From Sulfurovum sp. NBC37-1 (lineage in GTDB: Bacteria; Campylobacterota; Campylobacteria; Campylobacterales; Sulfurovaceae): a DNA stretch of 64,000 nt. Both the position numbers and the translations under genes were made by a program. The stretch lies in the NCBI RefSeq assembly GCF_000010345.1, contig NC_009663.1:372001-436000 (forward strand). Reading direction: 5' to 3'. The notes under the pieces are model-generated. The model did not search any database. It saw nothing but the letters and a program-made list of their open reading frames with translations, and had not been told where the DNA came from. Positions 25,325 to 34,560 of the stretch are shown here, piece after piece; position 1 is the stretch's first letter; each line of letters starts with the position of its first letter.

Positions 25325-26339
25325 GTTTGACTTCTTTGATGGAATAGGCTAATGTTTCTCCTGCATACATGGGGACTACGTCATTGTAGTCTGCCGGAAC
25401 TATGAAAGGTTTTTTCTCCAGAATGACTTCTTTTGCAACCGGGCTTATACCGTAGATACTTTGGGCATTTCCCGAAATGAATGCCTGCAGGTTGTCAAGT
25501 GCATCATGTGTTTCAAAAAGTTCGGTGAGTACCTGCAGGGCAATGGGTGCGGTAAAGACACCTGCCGCACAGCCGCAAGCCTCTTTGGCATGTTTTGGGT
25601 GCGGTGCGGAATCTGAGCCGAACATCACTTTGGGATGGGCTTTCAGCGCAACGTTCAGCAGTGCTTCCCTGTCCTCGGGACGCTTGGCGATGGGTTTGCA
25701 GAAGAGATGCGGCTGCAGCATGCCTCCTGCTACGTCATCGAGGGTAATGAGAAGGTGGTGTAAGGTGATCGTGGCATAGAGGTTGTCAAACCTCTCAAGC
25801 GCCTCTACGCTCTCCTTGGTCGTGATATGCTCCATGATGATCTTGAGTTTCGGGAACGCAGCAGCGAGTTTTTCGTAAATGGAGACGAACTCCATCTCCC
25901 GGTCCATAACGAAACCATTGGTCTCTCCGTGAATGCACAATGGGATATTCAGATCGCTCATCGCTTCAAGCGTTGGCCGCAACTCCTCTACGTCAAAACC
26001 GCTTACACCCCCTTCGGAATTGGTCGTGATCCCGGCAGGGTATAGTTTGATAGCCGTAAGTTCTTCTCTGAGGGATTCAAGAAATTTTCTATCATAATCA
26101 GGTTTGAAAAAGAGTGTCATGTAGGGGGTGAATCTTTCCTCGCCTACAGCTTCCATAATACGCTCTCTATAGGCAACGATCTCTTCTTCACTACTGACAG
26201 GCGGTACGAGATTGGGCATGATGACGGCACCGCTGAAGGTATGGGCGCTCTCTTTGGCAATATTGCTGAGCATCTCACCGTCTCTGAGGTGCAGGTGCAT
26301 ATCTAACGGGGCATCAAGTCTCACTGTTGTTGATGGCAT
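25317..26339 (-). CDS. pyrC: Dihydroorotase
   Basis: 340 residues from ATG 26339, preceded by AAAGGA at 5 bases (a TTG one codon upstream is less likely). Metal ligands: [10 protein letters not shown], the likely carbamylated Lys in [11 protein letters not shown] near 138, HITTKESVE and [14 protein letters not shown]. Class II dihydroorotase like E. coli PyrC. It cyclises N-carbamoylaspartate in pyrimidine synthesis. Its start overlaps the end of yidD by 26 bases in another frame. Confidence 0.96.
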   Translation of the reverse strand: MPSTTVRLDAPLDMHLHLRDGEMLSNIAKESAHTFSGAVIMPNLVPPVSSEEEIVAYRERIMEAVGEERFTPYMTLFFKPDYDRKFLESLREELTAIKLYPAGITTNSEGGVSGFDVEELRPTLEAMSDLNIPLCIHGETNGFVMDREMEFVSIYEKLAAAFPKLKIIMEHITTKESVEALERFDNLYATITLHHLLITLDDVAGGMLQPHLFCKPIAKRPEDREALLNVALKAHPKVMFGSDSAPHPKHAKEACGCAAGVFTAPIALQVLTELFETHDALDNLQAFISGNAQSIYGISPVAKEVILEKKPFIVPADYNDVVPMYAGETLAYSIKEVKHG

Positions 26340-26694
26340 CAAAATCCTTTATGACGTAATATTGCGAACGGGTTTCATCTTTGGGAACGAACCAGTAGAT
26401 AATTTTCATTTTGCCACAAAAAGCATTAAGGTTGCGTAAAGCATCGGGTTTTGGGGGTGCAAATGTAACGACCGGATAGTCTATGCCCCCGGGGAAAAGC
26501 TGGTTGCATCTCAAAACGCGCAGGGTACTGGCCGTCAATGCCTTATGGGGGGCATTGAATTCGAACTGCCACTTGGCATACTCGGAACAGGTAGGATAGT
26601 AGCGGCAGTTTGCCGGAAGCATTTTGGAAATGTACTGATACCCCCTGATCGGAGCCGTCCAGAATTTGCTGTTTTTTGGTCTGCTGTTTGCTAT
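26314..26694 (-). CDS. yidD: Membrane protein insertion efficiency factor YidD, probable AUA start
   Basis: Family core [17 protein letters not shown] then [10 protein letters not shown] and [18 protein letters not shown]. The first ATG in frame (26622) falls inside the conserved core and would delete the APIRGYQ.IS segment. The frame upstream contains no ATG, GTG or TTG before it runs deep into lnt. AAGGAG lies 6 bases before an ATA at 26694, which overlaps the lnt stop as ATAG, just as ATGA overlaps do. The gene probably starts at this AUA, giving 126 residues. The C-terminal 45 residues extend beyond the usual YidD length. YidD helps YidC/Sec insertion. Confidence 0.8.
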   Translation of the reverse strand: MANSRPKNSKFWTAPIRGYQYISKMLPANCRYYPTCSEYAKWQFEFNAPHKALTASTLRVLRCNQLFPGGIDYPVVTFAPPKPDALRNLNAFCGKMKIIYWFVPKDETRSQYYVIKDFDAINNSET

Positions 26695-27992
26695 GGAATA
26701 CTCCTTGTCCGTCCGTTCTGTACGATGTATGACTCTGCCATATTGACAGCATGATAGATAGTGGTACCGTATTTTCTGCTGTAGTATTGTAACAGCAGTT
26801 TCTGCAAAGTTGGCTCAATGGATGGGGTGAACCAGCCGTTGTTGCTGAGAACGATCATATTCCTGGGTCGCCCTTCATAAAGTTTTTCAGAAGTCGCTTC
26901 AAAACAGATAGCGTTTCTATAGGTTATGTCGTTGACGGTGTAGTCGGTTACGTTGCTGTCTGCCTTGTAGTCCACGGCTCCGTCATAAAAGACTTTATTG
27001 ACCCAGTCACTGAGAAAGTCGGGCAGGGGGTTGCTCTCTCCAAAAGGGACCAGCAGGACCTTGTTGGCGATCCGGACCGTGCTGTCGGTAAAGATATAGG
27101 TGGAGTTTCTGGGGGTTTTGCCGTCCCAGTAAAGTCCGCCTGCAACGATAGATATCTTTCCCGACCTTTGTTCGAGTGCCTGCATCAAAGATGCCGAGCG
27201 TTTGAGGAATACCGGAAAGACCGATTCGGGCAGGATCACCAGACTTTTGTTCTCATCTATAGCTTTATCGATGGCGGTAAACAGGGTATTGAACTGTTGA
27301 GGATGCAAGGTTTTGTCCCATTTCTCTTCCACGCTGGTGTATGTCGTGACAATGCGAATATCTTGAGGAAGATTTATTGCTGTTGTGGACAGAGGCTGCC
27401 AGGCGAAAAGTACAAGAAACAGATAGACATACTGTTTTTTCCATAACGTCAATACAATACCGGCAAGGATAATCGCAAATTGCCACTTCTGTATACCGAA
27501 ATAGCTTTCAACGAAGATCAGTTCGGGCTTGAACCAGTCGAAGCCGAAAGGGTGGATGTAGCTTAGTCCCAAAAGGCCGAGGGCTTTCAGGCTCAGAGTG
27601 AAGAGTGTCGGTTTGAGTTGCATTGCAACACTTTTATTGATAGTTGGGATTTTTTCTGCCAGAAAAGCAATGGCCCAAAAGAGCGTGCCATAAAGCAGTC
27701 CCGTGACAATCACAACGATCGGAACAGCCCAGGGCATGTGGTAGTGGTTGAAGCTCAGGGCGATCCACCAGAACCAGAAAATACCAATGAAAAACCCCGT
27801 GACCGGCCAAATGGTTCTGTCGGCGGAGAGGAGCAAATAGAGAAAAGAAATCCCCAAAATCGAATTGAGCCAGAAGAGGGAAAATCCCCAGTGATCAAGG
27901 TAGATGAAGGCGGAACCGAGAAGAGCGGTGGTCAAGCCTCTTGTTAGTACAAAGGTGCTAAAATGTCTACGAAAATTTCTCAATTTACTCAA
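26691..27992 (-). CDS. lnt: Apolipoprotein N-acyltransferase
   Basis: About 433 residues. Several N-terminal membrane helices (to about residue 190) precede a nitrilase-like periplasmic domain with Glu in LPESVFPVFL, Lys in IANKVLLVPFGE and Cys in AICFEAT, the Lnt triad. It adds the third acyl chain to lipoproteins. The start is taken as TTG 27992, with AGGA six bases upstream and a normal basic-then-hydrophobic N-terminus; an in-frame ATG at 28025 would lie inside yajC. Divergent yajC begins at 28003, the same order as in Campylobacter jejuni. Confidence 0.88.
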   Translation of the reverse strand: MSKLRNFRRHFSTFVLTRGLTTALLGSAFIYLDHWGFSLFWLNSILGISFLYLLLSADRTIWPVTGFFIGIFWFWWIALSFNHYHMPWAVPIVVIVTGLLYGTLFWAIAFLAEKIPTINKSVAMQLKPTLFTLSLKALGLLGLSYIHPFGFDWFKPELIFVESYFGIQKWQFAIILAGIVLTLWKKQYVYLFLVLFAWQPLSTTAINLPQDIRIVTTYTSVEEKWDKTLHPQQFNTLFTAIDKAIDENKSLVILPESVFPVFLKRSASLMQALEQRSGKISIVAGGLYWDGKTPRNSTYIFTDSTVRIANKVLLVPFGESNPLPDFLSDWVNKVFYDGAVDYKADSNVTDYTVNDITYRNAICFEATSEKLYEGRPRNMIVLSNNGWFTPSIEPTLQKLLLQYYSRKYGTTIYHAVNMAESYIVQNGRTRSIP

Positions 27993-28002
27993 AAGGATTC
28001 CT

Positions 28003-28293
28003 ATGGGAGCAGAACAAGGAAGCATGATAGGTTCGTTTCTACCGCTTATCATCTTATTCGCAATTTTCTATTTTTTGATCATCAGACCACAGCAAAAGCA
28101 GGTCAAAGCACACAAAGAGATGCTTACAAGCCTTGAAAAAGGTGACAAGATCGTTACCAGTGGCGGGCTTATTGCTACTATCGTTAAAGTTGAAGAAGAT
28201 TTTATCAAAATCAAACTAAATGATGACACTGTTGTAAAACTCGACAAAGCATATGTGGCAAAAAAGGTTGAAACAGGTAATGAAAACGCTTAA
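28003..28293 (+). CDS. yajC: Preprotein translocase subunit YajC
   Basis: 96 residues from ATG 28003 with AAAGGAT upstream. One membrane helix (about 8-28, [18 protein letters not shown]) is followed by [12 protein letters not shown] and [17 protein letters not shown], the YajC signature. It associates with SecDF. Its start is 10 bases from the predicted lnt start on the other strand. It overlaps secD by 14 bases. Confidence 0.95.
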   Translation: MGAEQGSMIGSFLPLIILFAIFYFLIIRPQQKQVKAHKEMLTSLEKGDKIVTSGGLIATIVKVEEDFIKIKLNDDTVVKLDKAYVAKKVETGNENA

Positions 28294-29860
28294 TTTCAGA
28301 GTTATACTCTTTATTTTCGCACTGATCTTCGGTGTGGTATTCTCCATTCCTTCCCTCACCCAGAGCGAGAGCGGGAAGAAGATCACCCTTGGGCTTGACC
28401 TGCAGGGCGGACTTCATATGCTCCTTGGGATCAAAAGCGATGTTGCCATCGCATCCCGTACAAAATCGATAGCCGGAACGGTCAAATATATTTTTGACGA
28501 TGAAGAGATCATTTTTGACGACCTTCGTATGGTTGACGGTGACAAGGTGACTTTCGAACTGCTTGACAGTGACGATGTGGCCAAGGCGACCGCACTTTTG
28601 AAAAAAGAGATCCCGGGGATCGTTATAAACCAGAACGGTATGAAATTCACTGTTCAAATGACACCCGAAGAGATGGCAAGGACCAAACAGAATGCCATCA
28701 AGCAGGCGGTCGATACCATCAGGAACAGGCTGAATGAGTTTGGCCTGGCCGAGCCGACAGTGGCGAAACAGGGTGAAGACAAGATTCTGGTTGAAGTGCC
28801 GGGTATCAAGACACAGGCAGACGAGCAGCGTATCCGTGAACTCATCGCCAGAGCGGCACACCTGCAGCTGATGGCTGTGGATGAAGACCGTGCAGCAAGA
28901 GTGTCGACCATGAGCGCTGCTGAAGCAAAGAGTTATGGTGATGTGATCCTCAAGGATGTCAATACCAACGAAAAGTATCTGCTTCGACAGATCCCTGTAC
29001 TTGACGGTTCGATGCTGACCGATGCCAAAGTGGGCTTCGACAAAAGTAATATGCCAGTGATCAATTTCTCACTCAATGGACAGGGTGCCAAGATATTCGG
29101 TGACTTCACTGCCAAAGCGGTGGGGAAACGTATGGCCGTCGTGCTGGACAATAAGGTCTATTCGGCACCTGTGATCCGTGAGAGGATCGGTGGCGGGCAT
29201 GTGCAGATCTCGGGTAACTTCAAGCTTGAAGAGGCACACGATATCGCGATCGCACTGCGTTCCGGGGCTTTGCTCGCTCCGGTCTTTGTGATGGAGAAGC
29301 GTTCAGTCGGCCCAAGCCTTGGTGCAGACAGCATCAAGGCAAGCTCTATAGCATTGGCACTCGGTTTCATTCTGGTCATCGCCTTTATGGTGATCTACTA
29401 CAGTATGGCAGGAGTCATCGCAAATGTGGCCCTCGTAGGGAACCTCTTCCTGATCCTCGCGATCATGTCGCTCTTTGGTGCGACACTGACACTGCCGGGT
29501 ATGGCGGGTATCGTCCTGACGGTCGGTATGGCGGTGGATGCGAACGTTATTATCAACGAGCGTATCCGTGAACTACTGCATGAAGGGAAGTCCATAGCCA
29601 AAGCGATAGAAGACGGTTATGACAATGCCTTTACGGCCATTCTGGATGCCAACGTGACCACGCTGATCGCAGCGGTCGTACTCTATGCCTACGGTACGGG
29701 AGCCATTAAAGGTTTCGCCCTTACGATGAGTATCGGTATCCTTGCTTCGATGCTGACAGCGATCGTCGGAACACACGGTATCTACCAGTGGCTGCTTCCG
29801 AAAATGCGCAAAGAGAGATTGAACTTCTGGTTCGGTATTAAAACTGAGGGGGCAAAATAA
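28280..29860 (+). CDS. secD: Protein translocase subunit SecD
   Basis: 526 residues from ATG 28280 (an earlier in-frame ATG at 28253 lies well inside yajC). First membrane helix, then [15 protein letters not shown], a large periplasmic domain, and five C-terminal helices with [17 protein letters not shown]. With SecF it uses the proton or sodium gradient to pull proteins out of the Sec channel. TAATG junction with secF. Confidence 0.97.
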   Translation: MKTLNFRVILFIFALIFGVVFSIPSLTQSESGKKITLGLDLQGGLHMLLGIKSDVAIASRTKSIAGTVKYIFDDEEIIFDDLRMVDGDKVTFELLDSDDVAKATALLKKEIPGIVINQNGMKFTVQMTPEEMARTKQNAIKQAVDTIRNRLNEFGLAEPTVAKQGEDKILVEVPGIKTQADEQRIRELIARAAHLQLMAVDEDRAARVSTMSAAEAKSYGDVILKDVNTNEKYLLRQIPVLDGSMLTDAKVGFDKSNMPVINFSLNGQGAKIFGDFTAKAVGKRMAVVLDNKVYSAPVIRERIGGGHVQISGNFKLEEAHDIAIALRSGALLAPVFVMEKRSVGPSLGADSIKASSIALALGFILVIAFMVIYYSMAGVIANVALVGNLFLILAIMSLFGATLTLPGMAGIVLTVGMAVDANVIINERIRELLHEGKSIAKAIEDGYDNAFTAILDANVTTLIAAVVLYAYGTGAIKGFALTMSIGILASMLTAIVGTHGIYQWLLPKMRKERLNFWFGIKTEGAK

Positions 29861-30831
29861 TGGAACTGTTCAGACTGAAAAAACCGCTCTCCTTGATGAG
29901 CCAAAGCAAACGTTTCGGTATTCTTTCCGTGGTGGTTGTGATCCTTTCACTGGGACTCATCCTCACCAAAGGATTCAACTACGGGATAGACTTTGCGGGC
30001 GGTACGCTCGTACAGGTGAAATACGAGGGCAAAGCCCCCATTGAGAAGGTGCGTAAAGCCATCAGTGTCGACAAGAATTATGAAAGCGCGACCGTGACCT
30101 ACTTCGGCAGTGACGACGAAGTCGTGATCCGTACGAAAATGAGTTCGAAAGCACTGGGTGAAGATCTCAGTGACAAAATGACGCAGCTCCTGAAAGGTAC
30201 AGGCAAGTTCGAAGTAAGAAGGGTGGATATGGTCGGTGCCAAAGTCGGTTCCGAACTTCGTGAAAAAGGGCTCATGTCCATGTTCCTTGCGATCCTCGGT
30301 ATTCTCATCTATGTCTCATTCAGGTTCGAGTGGCGATTCGCCGTGGCATCGGTCATGGCTTTGATACACGATGTTACCATTGCTATGGGAGCGGTAGTGC
30401 TTTTCGGCATCGAGGTGAATCTCGATACCCTTGCAGCGCTCCTGACCATTCTGGGGTACTCCCTGAACGATACGATCATCGTCTTTGACCGTATCCGTGA
30501 AGGGATCAGGACGATTAAAAAACCTGATCTTGCATCGATCATCGACGAGTCGGTCACGCAGACACTCTCAAGAACGACACTGACTTCACTGACGACTTTC
30601 TTCGTTGTCTTTACATTATGGATGTTTGGAGGTGAGATCATTCACGGATTTGGATTTACGCTTCTTGTCGGTATTGTTGTGGGTACCTACTCATCGATAT
30701 TTGTGGCGTCTCCGATCCTGATGTGGCTTGGATTCGATGTTTCCAACTTTAGAGAGAAAGAGGCGGAAAAGCTCAAAAGAGAGAAAGAGAAAGAGAAAAT
30801 GCGTGCCATGTACGAGCAGGGGACGGTCTAA
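29860..30831 (+). CDS. secF: Protein translocase subunit SecF
   Basis: 323 residues, six membrane helices expected. FNYGIDFAGGTLVQVKY near 38-54, and the helix-4/5 region GYSLNDTIIVFDRIREG typical of SecF. The ATG overlaps the secD stop by one base. The C-terminus is a charged coiled tail (KLKREKEKEKMRAM). An intrinsic terminator follows at 30885-30909. Confidence 0.97.
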   Translation: MELFRLKKPLSLMSQSKRFGILSVVVVILSLGLILTKGFNYGIDFAGGTLVQVKYEGKAPIEKVRKAISVDKNYESATVTYFGSDDEVVIRTKMSSKALGEDLSDKMTQLLKGTGKFEVRRVDMVGAKVGSELREKGLMSMFLAILGILIYVSFRFEWRFAVASVMALIHDVTIAMGAVVLFGIEVNLDTLAALLTILGYSLNDTIIVFDRIREGIRTIKKPDLASIIDESVTQTLSRTTLTSLTTFFVVFTLWMFGGEIIHGFGFTLLVGIVVGTYSSIFVASPILMWLGFDVSNFREKEAEKLKREKEKEKMRAMYEQGTV

Positions 30832-30884
30832 AAGCGGCATAGCACTTTTAGGCCTGAAGCATTAAGAGTAGAGAGTTATGGTAT

Positions 30885-30909
30885 GCTTTTCTTAACGAAA
30901 AGCTTTTTT
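30885..30909 (+). terminator. Rho-independent terminator after yajC-secD-secF
   Basis: GCTTTTC (30885-30891), loop TTAAC, GAAAAGC (30897-30903), then six T (30904-30909). This is the clearest intrinsic terminator in the window, 54 bases after secF and 15 bases before the next gene. It may act partly, since the following small gene could be read through. Confidence 0.75.
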
Positions 30910-30923
30910 AAAGGAGCAGAATA

Positions 30924-31262
30924 ATGCAATGGGGCAAGGTTTTTTATATCTTTTTTACGCTGATGTCACTGACGACATCGGCGGCGTTCTTGTACGAGAA
31001 TTCAACGGTAGCACTCTTTATCGCCGGTTCGGTGAATGTGGTCTCGACCATTCTGAAGATCGGAGTGCGAAATATCCTTTCTGCGGAACTCCTGGCCGGC
31101 TCACTGGTCGCTGACCTTCACCTGATACCGGCGTTCTTTGCCCTGCAGTTCTATGATAACGACAAGATAGCTGTCGGCCTGGTCATTGGTGCTGTGATCG
31201 CCAATCTCTATACGATATTCGTTTCCATGATCGAGAGTGCGAAAGAGAAAGCCGATTTTTAA
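30924..31262 (+). CDS. Small conserved membrane protein (possibly DUF6394)
   Basis: 112 residues with about four hydrophobic segments (7-25, 28-48, 55-75, 82-103), so an integral inner-membrane protein. A protein of this kind stands directly after secF in other Campylobacterota and I believe it is catalogued as DUF6394; this is from memory and tentative. No function known. AAAGGAGCAG precedes the ATG. Confidence 0.75.
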   Translation: MQWGKVFYIFFTLMSLTTSAAFLYENSTVALFIAGSVNVVSTILKIGVRNILSAELLAGSLVADLHLIPAFFALQFYDNDKIAVGLVIGAVIANLYTIFVSMIESAKEKADF

Positions 31263-31283
31263 GAACATGTCGGGGATCGGTAT

Positions 31284-33401
31284 ATGGAACTTGTAATTCA
31301 GATGCCGGCACTTACAGGGGATGACAGTGAGCTGAAACGCTCTGAGATCAAACACTATTTTCAACACTGCTTTAAACGATACGAATCACTTTTTGAAACT
31401 GTAGCCAAAGAAGAGGCTTACTTCATCAAGGCGGATCCTCTCCGCCACCCGATCATTTTTTATTACGGCCATACCGCTACATTCTTCATCAACAAACTCA
31501 AACTTGCCAAGATCATTGACGAACGCATCGATGCCGGACTGGAATCCATCTTCGCGGTCGGAGTGGATGAAATGAGCTGGGACGATCTCAATGAACAACA
31601 CTACAACTGGCCGACCCTTTCACATACACAGGCATACAGGGAGGAGGTCTATACCCTGGTTTCCGAACTGATCGACACCCTTCCTTTGACACTGCCCATT
31701 ACACAGGATTCGCCCTGGTGGGTGATTCTGATGGGGGTCGAGCATGAGAATATCCATCTGGAGACTTCTTCCGTTCTGATACGTCAGCTTCCTCTTGAAA
31801 TGCTACAGGAAACGGAACTTTGGAACACTTGTGAAGCATCCGGTGAAGCACCGGAGAACGAGTTGCTTGATGTAGCAGGCGGCAGGGTGCTTCTCGGTAA
31901 AGGAAAAGATGCCGCCTATTTCGGATGGGACAACGAATACGGCCACCACCAGGCGGATATCCCCGCATTCAAAGCTTCCAGATACCTTGTTTCCCATGCC
32001 GAGTATCTGGAGTTCGTAAAGGCTGGCGGCTATGAGAATGATGCCCTCTGGAGTGAAGAGGGTGTTGCCTGGAAAGGTTATATGAAAGCGAAGCATCCTC
32101 TTTTCTGGATAAAAGACAAGAGCCAGACAAGCGGTTACCGTCTGCGTACCATGCTCTCGGAGATCCCTCTGCCGATGAACTGGCCGGTAGAGGTAAACTG
32201 TCTGGAAGCGGAAGCCTTTTGCCGGTGGCTGGGAGAAAAAGAGGGCAGGAATATCACTCTTCCTACGGAAGATGAGTATATGCGTCTGCGGACCGTTACG
32301 AAGGTACCCGGGTATGCCAAATGGTCTTCCAGTACTTCGGTACCGGGAAATATTGACCTGAGGGCTGCCGCCTCTTCCGTACCGGTCGACCGGTATGAGC
32401 ATAACGGATTTTACGATGTCATAGGGAATGTATGGCAGTGGAGCCGTACGCCGATCTATCCTTACGAAGGATTTGAGGTACATCCGGTCTATGATGATTT
32501 TACTGTACCGACTTTTGACGGGAAACACAATCTCATCAAAGGCGGTTCGTGGATCAGCTGCGGCAATCTGGCACTGGAGAAGAGCCGCTATGCATTTCGG
32601 AGACACTTCTATCAGCATGCAGGTTTCCGTTATGTCGAGAGCCGCTACGAAGAGAAGGTGACGACAAACCCGTACACGACCGACAGAATCATTTCGCAAT
32701 ATTGCCATTTCGGCTGGGGGGAGAATAGGCTGGGAGTGAAGAACTACCCTGCCAAATGTGCTGCACTGATCGTTGAACATATGCAGGACAGACCCAGAAG
32801 ACGTGCCTTTGATATTGGTTGTGCTATTGGAAGAAGTACTTTTGAACTGGCACGCTACTTCGATGAAGTGATCGGGGTGGACTTCTCAGCACGATTCATA
32901 CAGGAGGCAGAGAAACTCAAAGAGAGTGGCACGCTGCGTTATGTGATGCCTGCAGAGGGTGAACTGGAATCATTCCATGAAGTATCGCTTGCACAGCTTG
33001 GTCTGGACAAAGAACGGCAGAAGGTCGATTTTTGGCAGGCGGATGCCTGCAACCTCAAACCAATTTTCGATGACTTCGACCTGATCTTTGCGGGGAATCT
33101 GCTGGACCGGCTGTACGACCCGAAAAAATTCCTCAATTCTATCGCGCCGCGTTTAAATGAGGGAGGCCTGTTCGTTCTGACTTCTCCCTATACCTGGCAG
33201 GAAGAATCCACGCCCAAAGAGAAGTGGATAGGAGGATACAAAAAAGACGGAGAAAATGTGACCACCTTTGAGGGACTTAAAGAGATACTGGAGAAAGACT
33301 TCAAACTGATAGACAGAAGGGATGTTCCCTTTGTCATTCAGGAGACAGCAAGAAAACACCAGCATACCATTGCCGAGATGACCGTATGGGAAAAGAAATG
33401 A
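31284..33401 (+). CDS. ovoA: 5-histidylcysteine sulfoxide synthase / ovothiol synthase OvoA
   Basis: 705 residues in three parts. A DinB-like N-terminal domain has iron ligands HENIHLE (His154, His158, with His63 earlier in YYGHTATFF). A formylglycine-enzyme-like sulfoxide synthase domain spans about 190-440 (AGGRVLLGKG, NVWQWSRTPIYPYEGF, KGGSWISCGN). A C-terminal SAM methyltransferase begins near 500 (AFDIGCAIGRSTFELA). OvoA joins cysteine to histidine at C5 with O2 and later N-methylates the product. The 3' neighbour is the matching C-S lyase, overlapping by 4 bases. Confidence 0.92.
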   Translation: MELVIQMPALTGDDSELKRSEIKHYFQHCFKRYESLFETVAKEEAYFIKADPLRHPIIFYYGHTATFFINKLKLAKIIDERIDAGLESIFAVGVDEMSWDDLNEQHYNWPTLSHTQAYREEVYTLVSELIDTLPLTLPITQDSPWWVILMGVEHENIHLETSSVLIRQLPLEMLQETELWNTCEASGEAPENELLDVAGGRVLLGKGKDAAYFGWDNEYGHHQADIPAFKASRYLVSHAEYLEFVKAGGYENDALWSEEGVAWKGYMKAKHPLFWIKDKSQTSGYRLRTMLSEIPLPMNWPVEVNCLEAEAFCRWLGEKEGRNITLPTEDEYMRLRTVTKVPGYAKWSSSTSVPGNIDLRAAASSVPVDRYEHNGFYDVIGNVWQWSRTPIYPYEGFEVHPVYDDFTVPTFDGKHNLIKGGSWISCGNLALEKSRYAFRRHFYQHAGFRYVESRYEEKVTTNPYTTDRIISQYCHFGWGENRLGVKNYPAKCAALIVEHMQDRPRRRAFDIGCAIGRSTFELARYFDEVIGVDFSARFIQEAEKLKESGTLRYVMPAEGELESFHEVSLAQLGLDKERQKVDFWQADACNLKPIFDDFDLIFAGNLLDRLYDPKKFLNSIAPRLNEGGLFVLTSPYTWQEESTPKEKWIGGYKKDGENVTTFEGLKEILEKDFKLIDRRDVPFVIQETARKHQHTIAEMTVWEKK

Positions 33402-34555
33402 TGTTCGAAGCCGTTGACAGAAGCGGTACCTATACGACCAAGTATGAAGATGCGGTCAAGAAGTTCGGTACAGATGATCTCCTGCCTCTGTGGGTAGCAG
33501 ACATGGACCTTGCTTCTCCGGCCTGTGTACAGGAAGCACTGGTCAAAAGAGCGAAGCATCCTCTTTACGGCTATACGGTCTACCCGGAACGCTATTATGA
33601 AGCGATAGAAAGCTGGTATGAAAGGGCGTACGAATGGCGGATAGCGCGGGAATGGATCGTACCGTGCTATGGGGTCGTTCCCTCTATGAACTTTGCCATT
33701 GAAGCCTATACGAAGGCGGGAGACAGCATTCTTATTCAGACACCTATCTACCCGCCTTTTGTCTCTTCGGTGAAACACCGGAAACGCAAAGTGCTTGAGA
33801 ACACTTTGGTATATCAGGATGGAAAATACAGGATCGATTTTGCAAATTTTGAAGCAAAAGCGAAAGAAGCAAAACTTTTCCTGCTCTGCTCTCCGCACAA
33901 CCCTACGGGACGAGCATGGGACAGGTCCGAACTTGAGCAGATCATTGATATTTGTATTGAGAATGAAGTCCTGATCGTTTCGGATGAGATCCATGCCGAT
34001 ATGGTATATCGGAAAACACATCATGCGCTGGGCAGTTTCGAAAAGATCCGGAAGTATTGTGTCATACTCAATGCACCTTCCAAAACCTTCAATGTTGCAG
34101 GTCTGAATACCTCTTTTGCCATCATCCCCGATGCCCGTATGCGAAGAGCTTATAGACTCGAGCAGGACAGGTCGGGCATTACCAACGGCAACCCGTTCGG
34201 CATAGAAGCATTAATGAGCGCCTACGAGGAAGGCGAAGCATGGCTCAAGGCTTTGAAAGAATATTTGCAGGGAAATATCGATTTTGTCAAAGAGTATTTG
34301 AAAAAACATCAGATTCTTATTGTCCCCGTAGAGACCGAAGCGACCTTTCTGATGTGGCTTGACTGCCGGGCGATGGGAATGACTCATGAAAATTTGGTAC
34401 AATTCTTCATTCAGAAAGCCAAACTCGGTCTCAATGACGGAAAGAGTTTTGGAGAATGCGGAGACGGTTTCATGCGTCTGAACATAGCGACATCCAGAGA
34501 AGTTTTGCAGGAAGCGATGGAGAGATTAGAAAAAGCCTACAGGGAAAAGAAGTGA
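33398..34555 (+). CDS. ovoB: PLP-dependent C-S lyase, ovothiol step (OvoB), MalY/PatB family
   Basis: 385 residues from ATG 33398, whose ATGA overlaps the ovoA stop (an in-frame ATG at 33386 is possible but not needed). Fold-type I features: PLWVADMDLASP, HPLYGYTVYPERYYEAI, CSPHNPTGRAWDR, SDEIHADMVY and the PLP-Lys region APSKTFNVAGL. By family it would be called cystathionine beta-lyase; fused context with ovoA makes cleavage of the histidylcysteine sulfoxide to 5-thiohistidine the likely job. Confidence 0.88.
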   Translation: MMFEAVDRSGTYTTKYEDAVKKFGTDDLLPLWVADMDLASPACVQEALVKRAKHPLYGYTVYPERYYEAIESWYERAYEWRIAREWIVPCYGVVPSMNFAIEAYTKAGDSILIQTPIYPPFVSSVKHRKRKVLENTLVYQDGKYRIDFANFEAKAKEAKLFLLCSPHNPTGRAWDRSELEQIIDICIENEVLIVSDEIHADMVYRKTHHALGSFEKIRKYCVILNAPSKTFNVAGLNTSFAIIPDARMRRAYRLEQDRSGITNGNPFGIEALMSAYEEGEAWLKALKEYLQGNIDFVKEYLKKHQILIVPVETEATFLMWLDCRAMGMTHENLVQFFIQKAKLGLNDGKSFGECGDGFMRLNIATSREVLQEAMERLEKAYREKK

Positions 34556-34560
34556 GTAGA

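Noticed and set aside
31803-32780. 325-codon minus-strand frame inside ovoA
   Set aside because: Antisense shadow of the OvoA catalytic domains; ovoA has clear domain motifs over the same stretch.
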